From: Candidatus Bathyarchaeota archaeon
Lineage (GTDB): Archaea; Thermoproteota; Bathyarchaeia; Bathyarchaeales; Bathycorpusculaceae
Reading direction: 5' to 3'
DNA length: 64,000 bases
Assembly (NCBI GenBank): GCA_026014685.1
Contig: JAOZHW010000011.1
Coordinates: 62,001 to 126,000, forward strand
Within the stretch, counting starts at the first letter, position 1, and the number at the start of each line of letters is the position of its first letter. The notes under the pieces are model-generated. The model was not told the DNA's origin. It did no database searches and worked only from the letters and a program-made list of their open reading frames with translations. Below are positions 1 through 8,855 of this stretch, one piece after another. The position numbers were made by a program, and so were the translations under genes.

Positions 1-1
1 C

Positions 2-895
2 GCGTTAGCCGCCATAGGCGAAACACTCCAAAGCGATTATACATACGAATTAATCGCTTACCGAACAGCCGAAAACCGCGGCACCAAACGCTGCGTTGAT
101 GAAGAGTCGATTTTTGAGATGGACCAAAAAACCCAACCCTTCACGTTTAACAATGTGGACTGGGAAAAGAAAAGAGTAATCATCACGCCACGCGGACCTG
201 ACCCCATCTTTTTTGGCATAAGAGGCGAAACACCCCAATTAGTCAAACAAGCCTTTCAGATGGTTAAGACGCAGGAACCTGTGGAACGCTGGGTCATCTT
301 CCGAAGCAACCAAGGCACAGACGCCCACCTAAAACCCGTAGCGAAACTAAACCAGCTTGAACCCTACTGCTCCGTTATCGCTAAAGGGGCAGTTTCTCAG
401 AATCCGCGGGTTATCCCTGTTCGACACGTCATTTTTGCAATCAAAGATGAAACTGCAGAGGTCGATTGCGCAGCTTATGAACCAACGGGGGATCTGCGTA
501 AAATCGCCAGACAACTTTTGGTGGGCGACGAAATCGAAGTTTATGGTGCAGTGCATAAATCAACAGTATCCAAGCCTGTTACGGTTAATCTCGAAAAAAT
601 CAACATACTAAAATTAACTCAACCATTTAAAACAGAAAACCCCCTCTGCCCCACCTGCCAAAAAAGGCTCAAATCAATGGGCAAAAATCAAGGTTTCCGC
701 TGCGAAAAGTGCGGTGCAAAATATCCTGACCTAACAAAAGACAAGAGCCCCTTGTTTCGTTCGCTTAAGTCTGGTTTGTATGTGACATCAACTAGATCTC
801 AGAGGCATCTGACAAAACCGCTTAGACGTTATGGGCAGGAAAAAACGGGTTTTGAAGCTGAAAAGTTGATTGAGGGTTGGCATTTTAACAGTTAA
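2..895 (+). CDS. tiaS: tRNA(Ile2) 2-agmatinylcytidine synthetase TiaS, C-terminal part (5' end outside window)
   Basis: TiaS attaches agmatine to C34 of the tRNA-Ile CAU anticodon so that it reads AUA; the enzyme is specific to archaea. The frame is open from base 2, and the first residues (YELIAYR, then NRGTKRCVDEES) match the catalytic region of TiaS, so the ATG at 119 is internal. After it come the FGIRGE segment, an OB-fold region and a C-terminal zinc ribbon with CPTC and CEKC near codons 210-235. The last 297 codons of a family usually just over 400 residues long are present. The stop overlaps the convergent gene on the minus strand by a few bases. Confidence 0.9.
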   Translation, partial: ALAAIGETLQSDYTYELIAYRTAENRGTKRCVDEESIFEMDQKTQPFTFNNVDWEKKRVIITPRGPDPIFFGIRGETPQLVKQAFQMVKTQEPVERWVIFRSNQGTDAHLKPVAKLNQLEPYCSVIAKGAVSQNPRVIPVRHVIFAIKDETAEVDCAAYEPTGDLRKIARQLLVGDEIEVYGAVHKSTVSKPVTVNLEKINILKLTQPFKTENPLCPTCQKRLKSMGKNQGFRCEKCGAKYPDLTKDKSPLFRSLKSGLYVTSTRSQRHLTKPLRRYGQEKTGFEAEKLIEGWHFNS

Positions 896-1116
896 TTTTT
901 TGCTGTTTTGTCGCCTTCAATTTCGCAGTTTACTTCGTGGTTTAGTAGGATTAACCCTGTTATTGCAAGTATTATGCCTATTACGAGCATTTCGATTAAG
1001 TATGAGTAGCCAATGTATTGGTCTAGTAGTGTCCAGAGGCTTCTGAAGATGAGTACTGAGGCTATTAGTACTATCATTTCGCCGAGGATGATTTTTGCGA
1101 ACCGCGTTGATTGCAT
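892..1116 (-). CDS. Small two-helix membrane protein, unknown function
   Basis: A 74-residue protein from the ATG at 1116. It has two hydrophobic stretches separated by a short polar loop containing WTLLDQYIGYSY, and an acidic tail ending EGDKTAKN. It is convergent with tiaS and their stops overlap. A longer form starting at 1221 is open, but its extra 35 residues look unlike a leader sequence, so the inner Met is preferred. No family was recognised. Confidence 0.55.
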   Translation of the reverse strand: MQSTRFAKIILGEMIVLIASVLIFRSLWTLLDQYIGYSYLIEMLVIGIILAITGLILLNHEVNCEIEGDKTAKN

Positions 1117-1269
1117 GGTTAAAAGGTATGGGTTTGTGTGCTTAAAAGTGTGTCTCACAAGCCAATTGTGTCTTATTGTGCACATATATCGAGTTTGGAA
1201 ATATGTCAAACCAGAAAACATCGCTTATATTACGTCTCACTATACGTTGTGTGTTGAAGAGTGCAACAA

Positions 1270-1686
1270 ATGAGCAGTACAACACAACTACAAATAAACC
1301 AAACCATCGGAACTGAGAATAACCTTGAAACCATACTAATCGACCTCAACATCAAAGCACACAAAAAAACATCCACATTTGACCGCCTACTCATAGACGC
1401 AATCGAATCCGCCTTATCTAAACTGGGAAACGCCAACAAACAAGCACTCTACACCCACTTAGAACACCGCTTCGGCCTTAACAAACAAGCAATCCCACAA
1501 AACATAGAGTACTTCACAAACGCGCTGGAATACCTCTTCGGGGAAAGCGCTTTACTTATGCAGATAAACATCATGGAAGCGCTTCGCCGAAAATTCCCCA
1601 AATTTAAATACACACCCAAAGACGGAAACTTATCCTTCATCAGCTACGTCGAAAACATCCGCGGTTACTGTCATCACTCATCATAA
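1270..1686 (+). CDS. NitrOD5-like domain protein
   Basis: A 138-residue protein from ATG 1270; GTG 1261 is an alternative start. Residues about 35-110 resemble the archaeal output domain called NitrOD5: a helical region with D-x-x-L-x-D-A-I-E-x-A-L, then a Y-x-x-L-E-x-R-F-G-L motif, then a helix ending near LEYLFGESA. Such domains occur alone or next to signalling modules in Thaumarchaeota and relatives; their biochemical role is unknown. It is a single-gene unit followed by T-rich DNA. The family assignment is from memory of the motif pattern and is moderate in strength. Confidence 0.6.
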   Translation: MSSTTQLQINQTIGTENNLETILIDLNIKAHKKTSTFDRLLIDAIESALSKLGNANKQALYTHLEHRFGLNKQAIPQNIEYFTNALEYLFGESALLMQINIMEALRRKFPKFKYTPKDGNLSFISYVENIRGYCHHSS

Positions 1687-1790
1687 TTACACATTTTAGC
1701 TAAATTTGATTTTTTTCTTATGCTCAGCTTTAAATCCGACAACCCCATAAACCCCTTCTACAACCCTAATCAGCAAAAGAGGCACCTTCA

Positions 1791-4598
1791 ATGGTTGAAA
1801 AAACCTTCCCACCAGAAGCCTACCAACTACCATTCTTCAAAGAAGAAGGCTTCATCCGCAAACACTGCCCAAAATGCGGCGAATACTTCTGGACCCAAAA
1901 CCAAAGTCAAGAAACCTGCGGCGAAGCAGGCAGCGACGAATGCGGCTGCTACAGCTTTCTAGGCAACCCCGCAACAAAAAAGAAGTTTACTCTCCCAGAA
2001 ATGCGCGAGGCGTTTCTCTCATTCTTCGAGAAAAACGGGCACACACGCATAAAGCCTTACCCCGTTGTGGCGCGTTGGAGAAAAGACATCTACCTCACCC
2101 ACGCCAGCATAATCGATTTTCAGCCTTATGTAACGGAAGGCATCGCGCCTCCGCCAGCTAATCCGCTGGTGATTTCTCAGCCTTCAATCAGGTTAACCGA
2201 CATCTCCAACACAGGCCCCACCTTCGGACGCCACTTAACCATATTTGAAATGGGCGGCGCGCACGCATTCAACTACCCAGACAAAGAAGTATACTGGAAA
2301 GACGACACTGTCCGCTTCCATCAACGTTTCGCAACCGAAGTCTTAGGCATACCCTCTGAGGAGGTCATCTACAAGGAGGGCGTTTGGGTCGGTGGCGGAA
2401 ACGCTGGACCTGACGTGGAATGCATCGTTCGCGGTTTAGAAGTGGGGACGCTTGTGTTTATGCAGTATAAGGTGGTCGGTGACGACTTCATCCAGTTACC
2501 CATCCGCACCGTAGACACTGGTTATGGCATTGACCGTTTCACGTGGATAAGCCAAGGTGTGCCAAGTCTTTTCCAAGCTATCTACGGGAACCTCCTCGAC
2601 AAAGTTCTATCTATGGCTGGGATAACTAATGTTGACAACGGTTTCTTAGCTCAAGTTGCTAAGTATTCTGGGCTGGTCAGCGTGGACAAACGCGCCAACC
2701 GCATGGTCGCCCGCAAACGTGTCAGTGAACTCACAGGCATCGACCTTGCAACCCTCGAGAAGGTGCTTGTTCCTATAGAGAACGCGTGGGCAGTAACCGA
2801 CCACACCAAGACACTCAGCTTTATGCTAAGTGAAGGCGTCGTGCCATCCAACATCCAAGAAGGCTACTTGGCGCGGTTGCTGTTCCGCCGAGTCTACCGT
2901 TTAATGCGCACCTTAAACATGAACCCCGCTGACCTCTACGACATCGTGGAGATGCAGGCAGATTACTGGGCAAAAGACTTCCCCCACATCAAAGAAATGC
3001 AAAGCGAAATCGTCGAAATGCTCAAGGTTGAGGAAGAGAAATTCAAAGACACCATCCAACGCGGCGAAGGCATGGTTAAGCGTATCTCAACTGAACTGAA
3101 AGCTAAAGGCTCAACCAAACTCTCTGAGGATAAACTCGCAGAACTCTACGATTCACAGGGGTTGCCGCCAGAAATCGTTAAGCAAGCCGCGGAAAAAGAA
3201 GGCGTCGAAGTCGAGGTTCCAGAGAACTTTTATGCCCTAATCGCTAAGCGGCACATGCAGGCATCTAAACCCGTTGAGGAAGAGGAAGCCAAAGCCGAAG
3301 AGAATCTGGAAAAAATCGTTGAGCAGCTTCCAGCCACTGAGCAACTCTACTATGCTGACGTTTACCTGAAAGAATTCGACGCCACCGTACTCAAAGTAGT
3401 TAACGGCGTCAACGTAATTTTAGATCGCACCTGCTTCTATCCTGAAGGCGGCGGGCAACCCCACGACCAAGGCACCCTAACTGTAGGCGACACCAAATTT
3501 GACGTTGTTGAAGTGCAGAAAATCGGCAAAGTAATCGTGCATAAACTCAAAACACCTGCCTCATTCAAAGAAGGCAGCACCGTTCATGGCATGCTGGATT
3601 GGGAACGCCGCTACTGGCTAATGAAAGCCCACACGGTAACCCACCTCATCAACGGCGCAGCACGCCGCGTCTTAGGTGAACATGTCTGGCAATCAGGCAC
3701 CCAGAAAGGTCTTGAAACCTCCCGCCTTGACATCTCACATTACCGCAGGCTCAGCCAAGAAGAAGTTCACAAAATTGAAACCCTTGCAAACCAAGCTATC
3801 GCTGCAAACATGAAAGTAGAAACCACTTGGCTACCACGTAACGATGCAGAAGCACGCTACGGATTCCGACTCTATCAAGGTGGCGCGGTTCCAGGCAAAG
3901 ATATTCGGGTCGTAAAAACGGGCGATTGGGACATTGAAGCCTGTGCAGGCACACATTTGGGTAGCACCAGCGAGGTGGGATTTGTCAAAATCGTCTACAC
4001 CGAGCGGGTACAGGACGGCGTGGAAAGGTTGGGCTATGCAGTTGGGCTCAAAGCACTCAAAGCGGTTCAGGATCAAGAAAGCTTGCTCAGTAAAGTCTCT
4101 GAAGTCCTCAATGCGCCAATCGAAAAACTGGACAAAACAGCTGAAAAAGTCGTCAAGGAACTAAAAGAAACGCAGCTTGAGAAGCGGCGTTTAATTAAGG
4201 AACTGGCAGAAAAAGAGAGCACCGCAACTCAGACCCAAACTGCGGAAGCGGCTGCTGAAGTTGAAGGTGTAAGCATCGTTAAAAGGGACTTCGGCGAAGT
4301 TATCGACATCAACCGCATGCTAACGACCGCCACGGAGATAATCAAACGCAACGACGCCACAGTCACCTTGTTCTATGGCTCAGACGGGAAAACTTGCAGG
4401 CTCATGGTAATGGCAGGCGAAGCTGCAGTCAAGAAAGGAATCAACGCAGGCAACATCGTTAAGGAGGCGGCACCGATTTTTGGCGGTGGTGGAGGCGGAA
4501 GACCCAACTTTGCTCAGGGCGGCGGCACAAAATGCGACAAACTCGCCGAAACCGTGCAAGCCGCTGAAGAGTCAGCTAAAAAGCAGCTCAAGCGTTAG
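1791..4598 (+). CDS. alaS: Alanyl-tRNA synthetase, archaeal type
   Basis: Charges tRNA-Ala in the cytosol. The 935-residue protein has the archaeal N-terminal zinc-binding extension (CPKCGEYFW near residue 25) before the class II catalytic domain (about residues 60-350). The editing domain has HTVTH near residue 613 and CAGTH near residue 718, which together bind zinc. A coiled coil near 770-820 leads to the C-terminal DHHA1 domain with a glycine run near residue 898. ATG 1791 directly precedes the conserved extension. Length and domain order are normal for archaeal AlaRS, and the gene is followed by a long T-rich terminator. Confidence 0.97.
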   Translation: MVEKTFPPEAYQLPFFKEEGFIRKHCPKCGEYFWTQNQSQETCGEAGSDECGCYSFLGNPATKKKFTLPEMREAFLSFFEKNGHTRIKPYPVVARWRKDIYLTHASIIDFQPYVTEGIAPPPANPLVISQPSIRLTDISNTGPTFGRHLTIFEMGGAHAFNYPDKEVYWKDDTVRFHQRFATEVLGIPSEEVIYKEGVWVGGGNAGPDVECIVRGLEVGTLVFMQYKVVGDDFIQLPIRTVDTGYGIDRFTWISQGVPSLFQAIYGNLLDKVLSMAGITNVDNGFLAQVAKYSGLVSVDKRANRMVARKRVSELTGIDLATLEKVLVPIENAWAVTDHTKTLSFMLSEGVVPSNIQEGYLARLLFRRVYRLMRTLNMNPADLYDIVEMQADYWAKDFPHIKEMQSEIVEMLKVEEEKFKDTIQRGEGMVKRISTELKAKGSTKLSEDKLAELYDSQGLPPEIVKQAAEKEGVEVEVPENFYALIAKRHMQASKPVEEEEAKAEENLEKIVEQLPATEQLYYADVYLKEFDATVLKVVNGVNVILDRTCFYPEGGGQPHDQGTLTVGDTKFDVVEVQKIGKVIVHKLKTPASFKEGSTVHGMLDWERRYWLMKAHTVTHLINGAARRVLGEHVWQSGTQKGLETSRLDISHYRRLSQEEVHKIETLANQAIAANMKVETTWLPRNDAEARYGFRLYQGGAVPGKDIRVVKTGDWDIEACAGTHLGSTSEVGFVKIVYTERVQDGVERLGYAVGLKALKAVQDQESLLSKVSEVLNAPIEKLDKTAEKVVKELKETQLEKRRLIKELAEKESTATQTQTAEAAAEVEGVSIVKRDFGEVIDINRMLTTATEIIKRNDATVTLFYGSDGKTCRLMVMAGEAAVKKGINAGNIVKEAAPIFGGGGGGRPNFAQGGGTKCDKLAETVQAAEESAKKQLKR

Positions 4599-4605
4599 AG
4601 CGCAG

Positions 4606-4637
4606 TTTTTTTATTTTTTCTTCTTTTTGTTTTTTCC
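4606..4637 (+). terminator. Oligo-T terminator after alaS
   Basis: Immediately after the alaS stop there are four closely spaced T runs of 5 to 7 bases broken by single other bases. Intrinsic termination in archaea occurs at such T tracts without needing a hairpin. Confidence 0.7.
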
Positions 4638-4650
4638 ATTGAATTTATAG

Positions 4651-4664
4651 GTAGCGAACGCTAC
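4651..4664. promoter_or_regulatory. Inverted repeat GTAGCG-AA-CGCTAC before the small anchored protein
   Basis: Perfect 6-bp arms separated by AA, lying 15 to 28 bases upstream of the start at 4679. The position suits an operator or a leader hairpin. No regulator can be assigned. Confidence 0.35.
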
Positions 4665-4678
4665 ACTGCTACTTGTTG

Positions 4679-5023
4679 GTGAAGCATCTGGATACTTTCA
4701 AAGCAGCAGTAATAGTTTCGATAGTCTTGTCTTTAGCTGCTATAGGATTCATCGGCGTCGTCGCTTACGACACTATTCAAGGCTCCAAGATTCCCGAACA
4801 AGAGTATGGAACAGTGGCATCAAAAAGCCCCTTAACCGACAACCCCCTCGCAGCCTACAAGGTTACACTTGTCAACGGCAAAACCCTCTACATACAAAAC
4901 AACGCCACACTCTACGACACGCTTCAAGTAAACCAATCTTACCTGTTTGACTGCCGCATCGACTTCAACAACCAAATGACCCTAATCGACAAAGCAACCC
5001 AACCAAACAGAGGCACCACATAG
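4679..5023 (+). CDS. Membrane-anchored small extracytoplasmic protein
   Basis: A 114-residue protein from GTG 4679; TTG codons at 4673 and 4676 are alternative starts. One N-terminal hydrophobic helix (about residues 9-32) is followed by a roughly 75-residue polar domain with short strands, such as AAYKVTLVNGKTLYIQ and QSYLFDCRIDF, suggesting a small OB- or SH3-like barrel outside the membrane. No family was recognised. It stands alone between alaS and the first copy of the dispersed repeat. Confidence 0.6.
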   Translation: MKHLDTFKAAVIVSIVLSLAAIGFIGVVAYDTIQGSKIPEQEYGTVASKSPLTDNPLAAYKVTLVNGKTLYIQNNATLYDTLQVNQSYLFDCRIDFNNQMTLIDKATQPNRGTT

Positions 5024-5099
5024 AGCCAATATTTCTATTGGTAAAACCACTTTGCCATACATCCCCTAGTAACTTCCCACAGACGATTCTTAATCTGCC

Positions 5100-5160
5100 T
5101 TTAAATAAGGGAGGGGAGGTCCGCTGTGAGAGGTGGCGTGTTTTTTGCTTTCTGGGATAC
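5100..5160 (+). repeat. Dispersed intergenic repeat, copy A (divergent)
   Basis: Begins TTTAAATAAGGGAGGGG and continues with a 22-base block resembling copies B and D (ending GTGGCGTG). The distal hairpin part is degraded. It shares register with the copies at 13959, 28905 (minus) and 49448 (minus). Confidence 0.7.
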
Positions 5161-5258
5161 AAAAATTGGATGATTTGGTTTAGGGCACGAATAAGTCAAC
5201 AAAAGAAAAATGTTGGGTTAACAAAAAGGCGCGCAGATGAAGTGACAAGCCTCAGTTG

Positions 5259-6356
5259 TCATTGGTTTCTTCTCCGTCTTACCAGCAGATAGAGCAGTAG
5301 CGGTCCGCCTAGAAACGCGGTTATCGCCCCTACAGGCAAGATTACTGGAGCAAGCAAGTTTCTAGCCACTATGTCTGCCACTAAGAGCAAAATCGCCCCA
5401 AACAAGGTGGATGAAACTATTAGGTATCTTTGGTCGCCCCCTATTACCGCGCGGCAAATGTGGGGTGCAACCAAACAGATGAAACCGATGGCGCCAGTGA
5501 AGCTAACCACAGTAGCGGTACAGAGACATGCCAGTATCAAAATTATTTTTCTGGTGCGGTCAACGTCTGCACCTAAGCTTTTGGCGGAGTCGTCTCCCAT
5601 CCTCATGACGTTGAGGTCCCAGGAGAGCTTAAGATTAATCACAAAACACGCTACAAGCACCACCACAATGTAGGGAAGTTGCCACCACGCAGCCCTCGAC
5701 AAATCACCGACCAACCAGAACACTGTGGCACTTACAGCGTTGGACTCAGCGAAGTACTGCAGAATTGTCGTGCAAGCGTTGAATATGTAGACCATCGCTA
5801 TTCCAGCTAGAATCATGGTTTCAGGGGAAGCACCTTTGCGTTTGACTAACAGTAAGATCACTGCGACCGGAATGAGGGAGAAAATAAAGGCGTTCCCGAT
5901 TATTAGGAATCTGCCTTCTGTAAAGCCTGAATTCAGTATTATGCCTATGGCTGCGCCTAAGCCTGCACCTGCGGAGACACCTAACGTGTAAGGCGTTGCT
6001 ATAGGGTTGCGTAGAATCGCCTGGGTGGTAGTTCCACTCATTGCTAACGCTGCTCCAGCAAAAATCGCAAGCAAAATGCGGGGAAGTCTCAGGTTCCACA
6101 CTACATTATCGGCTAAGGAGCTTACGTGGAAAACGTCTGGAAAAGCCCTTGCTAAAATTGCGGTGTAAGCGTCCAGAAAAGACATATTTGCCGAACCGAG
6201 AGCTAAAGCGATGCCAGCAACGACAAGGAGCAAAATTACTGAGGCAACGATGAATGTGACCCGTTTAGCCGTTAAGCGGCGGTACTTCTTCTTTTCGGCC
6301 TCCAAATCAGTTGTGCCGTTTTTGGTTAGGGGGTTTATTGTGTTTTGGTCCACCAT
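5259..6356 (-). CDS. FecCD/BtuC-family ABC transporter permease (probable nickel uptake)
   Basis: A 365-residue polytopic inner-membrane permease of the family that imports iron-siderophores, cobalamin and some metal chelates. About ten transmembrane helices follow a polar N-terminus. The family signature region with NLRLPRILLAIFAGAALA and GTTTQAILRNPIATPYTLGVSAGA is present. Its start overlaps the end of the methyltransferase gene by 22 bases, so it is the third gene of the minus-strand unit binding protein, methyltransferase, permease. The ATPase is divergent at 8856. The NikR-type operator between the two units suggests a nickel substrate, which is an inference. Confidence 0.9.
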   Translation of the reverse strand: MVDQNTINPLTKNGTTDLEAEKKKYRRLTAKRVTFIVASVILLLVVAGIALALGSANMSFLDAYTAILARAFPDVFHVSSLADNVVWNLRLPRILLAIFAGAALAMSGTTTQAILRNPIATPYTLGVSAGAGLGAAIGIILNSGFTEGRFLIIGNAFIFSLIPVAVILLLVKRKGASPETMILAGIAMVYIFNACTTILQYFAESNAVSATVFWLVGDLSRAAWWQLPYIVVVLVACFVINLKLSWDLNVMRMGDDSAKSLGADVDRTRKIILILACLCTATVVSFTGAIGFICLVAPHICRAVIGGDQRYLIVSSTLFGAILLLVADIVARNLLAPVILPVGAITAFLGGPLLLYLLVRRRRNQ

Positions 6357-7141
6357 ATCATGGCTGCCTTCCTTTTGCGGTTTAACCAGAATTTTCCTTT
6401 CTCATCCTGCACCAAACTCTTCTTGAGGTAGCTTCTTAATTCTGCCTGCTTCTCGGCGGGTACATGATAAAGTTGCATGAACCGTGCGGTTGCAGATTCT
6501 AAGTCGCTGTAGGATTGTTTTGACTCAAAATCCCAAACATCTACGTTGAAGTTTATGCCGATATCGTGCAGAATGTTACACATATAAACACTATCGGGCA
6601 ATACGGGGCTAGATTTGCCCTCGCCAAAAACGATGTCGTGTATCTCCGTATCCATCCACTCGGAAGCAGAAACAAAAAGGTAAACCCCGACCGAGGCGAG
6701 AGCATCCATTTTTTGCAGTGCCCCCTCCATGTCAAGCATAAAAAGGGAAAACGAAGCAGTCACAATATCATGAGTTCCAAGTGCAGATATGTCTAAATCG
6801 TCTAACGAATTATTGACATATTTTATGTTGACGATATGTTGTTTTTTTGCGTTAGCTTTTAGTTTATCCAGCATCTTTGGAGATGGCTCTAATGCGGTTA
6901 CACTTTGGACACGTTTGGCTATGGGAATTGTTAGCCTGCCTGTGCCAGCGCCCACATCTAAAACTGTATATTGCGGCAGCAAAGGTATGCGGTCTAATTG
7001 CTGTTTTGTCAATTCTTTCATTTGGGAAACGTTTTGGTTAAAGTTGTCTGCTTCTTTATCCCAATATGCGGGTTTACAAAAATCGATCCTTTGAGTTTCT
7101 ATTAGCATTTCTCGTCTAAGCTCAGACCAATTTACAATCAT
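6335..7141 (-). CDS. SAM-dependent methyltransferase in metal-transporter operon
   Basis: A 268-residue class I methyltransferase. The SAM-binding motif I (VLDVGAGTGRL) lies near residues 60-70 and the acidic end of strand 2 (ALEPS) near 83. The C-terminal half has no recognised substrate domain. It sits between the binding-protein and permease genes and overlaps the permease start, so it is co-transcribed with a metal-chelate transporter. It may modify a metal ligand or cofactor, or act on something unrelated. The enzyme class is clear; the substrate is not. Confidence 0.85.
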   Translation of the reverse strand: MIVNWSELRREMLIETQRIDFCKPAYWDKEADNFNQNVSQMKELTKQQLDRIPLLPQYTVLDVGAGTGRLTIPIAKRVQSVTALEPSPKMLDKLKANAKKQHIVNIKYVNNSLDDLDISALGTHDIVTASFSLFMLDMEGALQKMDALASVGVYLFVSASEWMDTEIHDIVFGEGKSSPVLPDSVYMCNILHDIGINFNVDVWDFESKQSYSDLESATARFMQLYHVPAEKQAELRSYLKKSLVQDEKGKFWLNRKRKAAMIWWTKTQ

Positions 7142-7194
7142 TGCCCCAACCTCCCTTTTGATAATCTAAAAAAAAGGAAAAAGTTAATCCCCAC

Positions 7195-8739
7195 TTAGGT
7201 GGCTCCGTTGGGGATTCCTACGATGTCGCCGTTGAGGGTTATTCCCGGATACAGGAATACGCCACTGTTGTCTAAGTTGTAGTCTAGCCGCAGGTATTTG
7301 GTGATGTATTGTTGGTGTATTGTTTGTGCGTTTAAATCCGTGAAGAGGTCAGGGTAGAGAACGTTCGCCATGTATACTGCGCCTAAGACGCCGCCCATCG
7401 CGTTGTTTCGGAAGTCGCCTGCCATTATGTAGACGTGGTTGTTTTTGACGGCGGTGATGTTAGCGTATGCTGGTTGAGCTAGATATTGTTGAAGGGCGGT
7501 CTTTATGCTGGTAATGTCGTTGACATCCATGCCCTGCGCGGGGTCAGCGTTTGTGCCGCCAGCAAAAGTGTATCGGACACAGTGAAGGAATATGTATTCA
7601 GGGTTTTGGTTAAGCACAGTTTCAAGGTCAACACTGATTGACGAGGCTGTCAGGTAGGTTGGAAGTGATGCAGCCACGTTCGCGCCGCCCGCTAAAATGC
7701 AGACTTGTCCGAGAGTGTCAATTGTTGCGTATTCTTTGATTGTTGTAGATGCCGTATAGGGGTATGTGTAAATTAAAACTGAGTGCTTGTTTGTGTCTGC
7801 GATGGCACTTGTCCGAGAGTTGATTGTTGAGGTTAAACTTACTAGCCAGTTTGCGTATTCTGTTGCTCTTGACACTTTGTTGAAGATGTAACCTGCTTTA
7901 AGTATGCCTTGAAGGAAACGGGAGTCTTCAGGGTGTGTAACGTTTGGATAGTATAAACCTAAGAAGACCACGTCAACACCGGGTAATTTTGAGGCTTTTT
8001 CAGCTATTACGGATTCAGTGTTGGAGAAAGTCAACAGGATATCGGGGTTTAAGCTTAGAACGGCTTCGTAATCTGGGGTGTACATGTTTCCAACTGAAAC
8101 CAATTTGGTGTTACCTGGGAAGTAGATGTCTTTGAGTTTATCTACTGCGAAATCTATGCCTACTACTTTGTCTTCAATTTCTAAAACTCTCACTAACTCT
8201 GCATTTTGAATGTACTCGATGACAATACGATCCGCAGGCAAGGATACGGTTATGTTTTTCTTGTTGCCATCCAGCATATGAATCTGAGTTGCTTGACCGT
8301 TAATTATCGCGTTTATTTGGGTGATGTCTTGTGAATCGATGACGCCGTCGCGGTTAGCATCAGCAAATTGAGTTGCGGTTTTGGCGCCGTTGATTATTTG
8401 AGAAACATATGTTACGTCTGCTTGGTCAACCTTGTCGTCCATGTTGGCGTTACCGTAAACTTCTAACACCAAGTTTAGTGCAGCGACGGTTGTGGGTTGT
8501 GTTGTTGGCTTTGCGGTCGGTTGTGCTGTGGCTGTTGCGGTGGGTTTGGTTGTTGCGGTTGGGTTTGCTGTTGCAGTTGGCTCTTCAGTTGGGCTTGTGG
8601 TGGCTGTTTGTTGTGTTGTCGGGGTGGGGGTTGGTTGGGGGGTGGTGTTGTTTTGGAACCAGTTTTGGCTGTAGCCTACTGCTATTGAAGAGGCTATTAT
8701 TACTATGAGGATTATTCCAGCGATCATGTTTTTGTTCAT
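7195..8739 (-). CDS. Metal-chelate ABC transporter binding protein with dockerin module
   Basis: A 514-residue extracytoplasmic protein. A signal or anchor helix at residues 5-22 is followed by a Thr/Pro-rich linker (about 28-85). A dockerin-like pair of calcium-binding repeats follows, near 92-150: NANMDDKVDQAD and DANRDGVIDSQD, each an EF-hand-type loop followed by a helix. The rest is a TroA/BtuF-type periplasmic binding fold of the iron-siderophore/B12 class, with the typical NPDILL and NKVSRA segments. ATG 8739 is preferred to GTG 8748. It is the first gene of the operon and lies directly downstream of the operator. Confidence 0.9.
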   Translation of the reverse strand: MNKNMIAGIILIVIIASSIAVGYSQNWFQNNTTPQPTPTPTTQQTATTSPTEEPTATANPTATTKPTATATAQPTAKPTTQPTTVAALNLVLEVYGNANMDDKVDQADVTYVSQIINGAKTATQFADANRDGVIDSQDITQINAIINGQATQIHMLDGNKKNITVSLPADRIVIEYIQNAELVRVLEIEDKVVGIDFAVDKLKDIYFPGNTKLVSVGNMYTPDYEAVLSLNPDILLTFSNTESVIAEKASKLPGVDVVFLGLYYPNVTHPEDSRFLQGILKAGYIFNKVSRATEYANWLVSLTSTINSRTSAIADTNKHSVLIYTYPYTASTTIKEYATIDTLGQVCILAGGANVAASLPTYLTASSISVDLETVLNQNPEYIFLHCVRYTFAGGTNADPAQGMDVNDITSIKTALQQYLAQPAYANITAVKNNHVYIMAGDFRNNAMGGVLGAVYMANVLYPDLFTDLNAQTIHQQYITKYLRLDYNLDNSGVFLYPGITLNGDIVGIPNGAT

Positions 8740-8750
8740 TTTTATCACTA

Positions 8751-8815
8751 GTGTTACTTTTGCTAAAAAATGTAATACTTATATGTTGTGTTACAGAAAT
8801 CTAAAAAAGTAACAC
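8751..8815. promoter_or_regulatory. Two tandem NikR-type operators in the divergent promoter
   Basis: Site 1 is GTGTTAC-N14-GTAATAC at 8751-8778. Site 2 is GTGTTAC-N14-GTAACAC at 8788-8815. They are 37 bp apart centre to centre and flank a TATA-like CTTATATG (about 8779-8786). From established knowledge, one class of NikR regulators binds GTGTTAC-N13/14-GTAACAC, often in tandem. The sites sit between the two divergent transporter units, so one bound repressor could silence both. No NikR gene is in the window. Confidence 0.75.
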
Positions 8816-8855
8816 TCAAATACTCCAAAACCCATCACAACCAGAGGCACAAAAA

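Noticed and set aside
8409-8708. Plus-strand Leu/Val/Trp-rich frames
   Set aside because: They are the antisense of the Thr/Pro-rich linker of the binding protein and have no protein-like features.
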